This document shows positions 7,379 through 8,671 of a DNA stretch of 8,671 nucleotides, one piece after another. The position numbers and the translations under genes are program-made. Source of the DNA: CAVPDE01 sp964580575 (GTDB taxonomy: Bacteria; Desulfobacterota; DSM-4660; Desulfatiglandales; HGW-15); contig CAZOLJ010000127.1 in assembly GCA_964580575.1 (NCBI GenBank), positions 1 to 8,671 on the forward strand. Reading direction: 5' to 3'. Below the pieces are notes generated by a model. That model worked only from the letters and a program-made list of their open reading frames with translations, was not told the DNA's origin and made no database searches. The stretch's first letter is position 1. Every line of letters begins with the position of its first letter.

Positions 7379-8671
7379 ATGAAAGATACCCTTGCCTTTG
7401 TCATGGCCGGAGGACGGGGGGAGAGGCTCATGCCCCTCACCGAGGACCGCACCAAGCCTGCCGTCCCATTCGGCGGGATCTACCGCCTTGTGGACTTCAC
7501 CCTCAGCAACTGCGTGAACTCCGGGATCTACAAGATCATCCTCCTCCCTCAATACAAATCCCAATCCCTCACCGACCACTTGGAAGAAGGCTGGAACATC
7601 TTCAGCTCCAAACTCGGGCATTTCATGAAAGTGGTACCTCCCCAGCAGAGAGTCGGACAGGACTGGTACAGGGGAACCGCCGACTCCATCCGTCAGAACC
7701 TCTATCTCATCGAACGCAACCGGCCCGTGAACATTCTGATCCTCTCCGGCGACCACATTTACAAAATGGATTACAGTCTCTTTGTGCGCTATCACCAGGA
7801 AAAGGATGCAGACCTCACCATCTCGCTCCTGGAAGTGGACAAGGACCTTGCCGGCCAGTTCGGAATTGCGGAAGTGGATGACGACTACCGGATTCGGATG
7901 TTCCGGGAAAAGCCCAAAGACAGCGTGAAAACCATCCCCGGTGACCCCAACCATGTTCTCGCTTCCATGGGAATCTACGTGTTCAAGGCTGAAACGCTCT
8001 TGAAAATCCTCAAAGCCGGGGACGAAGATGATTTCGGCCGTGATATCATTCCGAAAATGCTCGACTCTTACAGGGTTTATGCTTACCCCTACGGCCAGCG
8101 GAACTTGATTCAGGACTACATCACAGTGACTCTCGAGGATGGGGAAAGGGAGCCGCGGCTGGAAACAAGGGTCAGGGATTCTTCATACTGGCGCGATGTG
8201 GGTACGCTTGATGCTTACTGGAACGCCAACATGGATCTGACCGGTGTAGATCCCTACTTCAATCTTTACGGCGTGAAATGGCCGATTCATACCAGCCAGG
8301 TTCTGGCGCCGCCGGCGAAATTCATTTTCAGCGTGGAACGGCCGGAAGGATTGCGCGTGGGCAAAGCGCTAGATTCCCTGGTTGCGCCAGGGTGCATTGT
8401 GAGCGGGATCGTGCGAAATTCTGTCCTGTCTTACAACGTGGTGGTCAGAAGCTGGGCCATGGTCGACGAATCCGTGATTCTGGATGACGTGGTGATCGGC
8501 CGGCACTGCAGGATCAAGAAAGCCATTATTGACAAGCACAACAATATCCCGCCCGGCACGGAGATCGGTTTCAATCCCAACGAAGACCGCAAGGTCTTCA
8601 CGGTAACCCCGAGGGGTATTGTGGTGGTTCCCAAAGGATACTTCAAGAAGGGTCGCAACCCTTCTTCCTAG
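7379..8671 (+). CDS. glgC: Glucose-1-phosphate adenylyltransferase (ADP-glucose pyrophosphorylase)
   Basis: 430 residues, complete; its TAG stop is the last codon of the window. GlgC makes ADP-glucose from ATP and glucose-1-phosphate, the committed step of bacterial glycogen synthesis, in the cytoplasm. The nucleotidyltransferase signature AGGRGERLMPLTEDRTKPAVPFGG is at 10-33 (K26 matches E. coli K39), WYRGTADSIRQNL at 96-108, LSGDHIYKMDY at 122-132 (D125 is the catalytic Asp), REKP at 176-179 (K178, glucose-1-phosphate Lys), ASMGIYVF at 195-202 and YWRDVGTLDAYW at 270-281. A left-handed beta-helix C-terminal domain follows (about 310-400, PPAKF, SGIVRNSVLS, VIGRHCRIKKAIID). The N-terminus is about 15 residues shorter than in E. 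coli, and a charged stretch at about 239-269 is about 18 residues longer. The ribosome binding site (GGCAGG) is weak, but the promoter is strong. No other glycogen gene is visible; glgA or glgB may follow beyond the edge. Confidence 0.97.
   Translation: MKDTLAFVMAGGRGERLMPLTEDRTKPAVPFGGIYRLVDFTLSNCVNSGIYKIILLPQYKSQSLTDHLEEGWNIFSSKLGHFMKVVPPQQRVGQDWYRGTADSIRQNLYLIERNRPVNILILSGDHIYKMDYSLFVRYHQEKDADLTISLLEVDKDLAGQFGIAEVDDDYRIRMFREKPKDSVKTIPGDPNHVLASMGIYVFKAETLLKILKAGDEDDFGRDIIPKMLDSYRVYAYPYGQRNLIQDYITVTLEDGEREPRLETRVRDSSYWRDVGTLDAYWNANMDLTGVDPYFNLYGVKWPIHTSQVLAPPAKFIFSVERPEGLRVGKALDSLVAPGCIVSGIVRNSVLSYNVVVRSWAMVDESVILDDVVIGRHCRIKKAIIDKHNNIPPGTEIGFNPNEDRKVFTVTPRGIVVVPKGYFKKGRNPSS

Noticed and set aside
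7321..7954. Overlapping frames on both strands across the start of glgC (plus 7321-7881 and minus 7361-7954)
   Set aside because: Both are out-of-frame readings of glgC; the plus one even starts in the glgC promoter.

Overview
The window looks like a piece of a Gram-negative, Desulfobacterota (deltaproteobacteria)-like chromosome of moderate GC content. That placement is an inference from gene style: a CHASE2-type Ser/Thr kinase, a CorA resembling the Thermotoga protein, an IclR regulator with an ASST-like enzyme, and a short-repeat element between genes. No rRNA, tRNA or phylogenetic marker is present to settle it. There is no CRISPR array, insertion sequence or phage gene.

Left block, minus strand (1-1936): an IclR-family regulator is followed 61 bases later by an arylsulfotransferase-like beta-propeller protein that runs off the left edge. 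The latter has a strong ribosome binding site and no signal peptide. Two adjacent palindromes lie just upstream of the regulator and cover its likely -10 box, so autoregulation is likely.

Centre (2120-5886): folD, the one-carbon folate enzyme, reads rightward. A large membrane sensor kinase (CHASE2, transmembrane segments, TPR-like helices, Ser/Thr kinase) reads leftward towards it. The 332 bases between their convergent ends hold a near-perfect hairpin that probably terminates both, and a 219-base MITE-like inverted-repeat element with a second inverted repeat inside it.

Right block, plus strand (6232-8671): corA (Mg2+/Co2+ channel) and glgC (ADP-glucose synthesis for glycogen). glgC has its own near-consensus sigma70 promoter in the 82-base gap, so the two need not be an operon. 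The 345-base divergent region between the kinase and corA contains a cluster of overlapping palindromes touching the kinase promoter, and a separate 42-base hairpin near the corA start region.

Most genes are ordinary housekeeping or sensing genes. The parts most worth a second look are the IclR/ASST-like module with its twin operators, the MITE-like element, and the structured divergent region between kinase and corA. I see no clear case for a wholly new multi-gene system.
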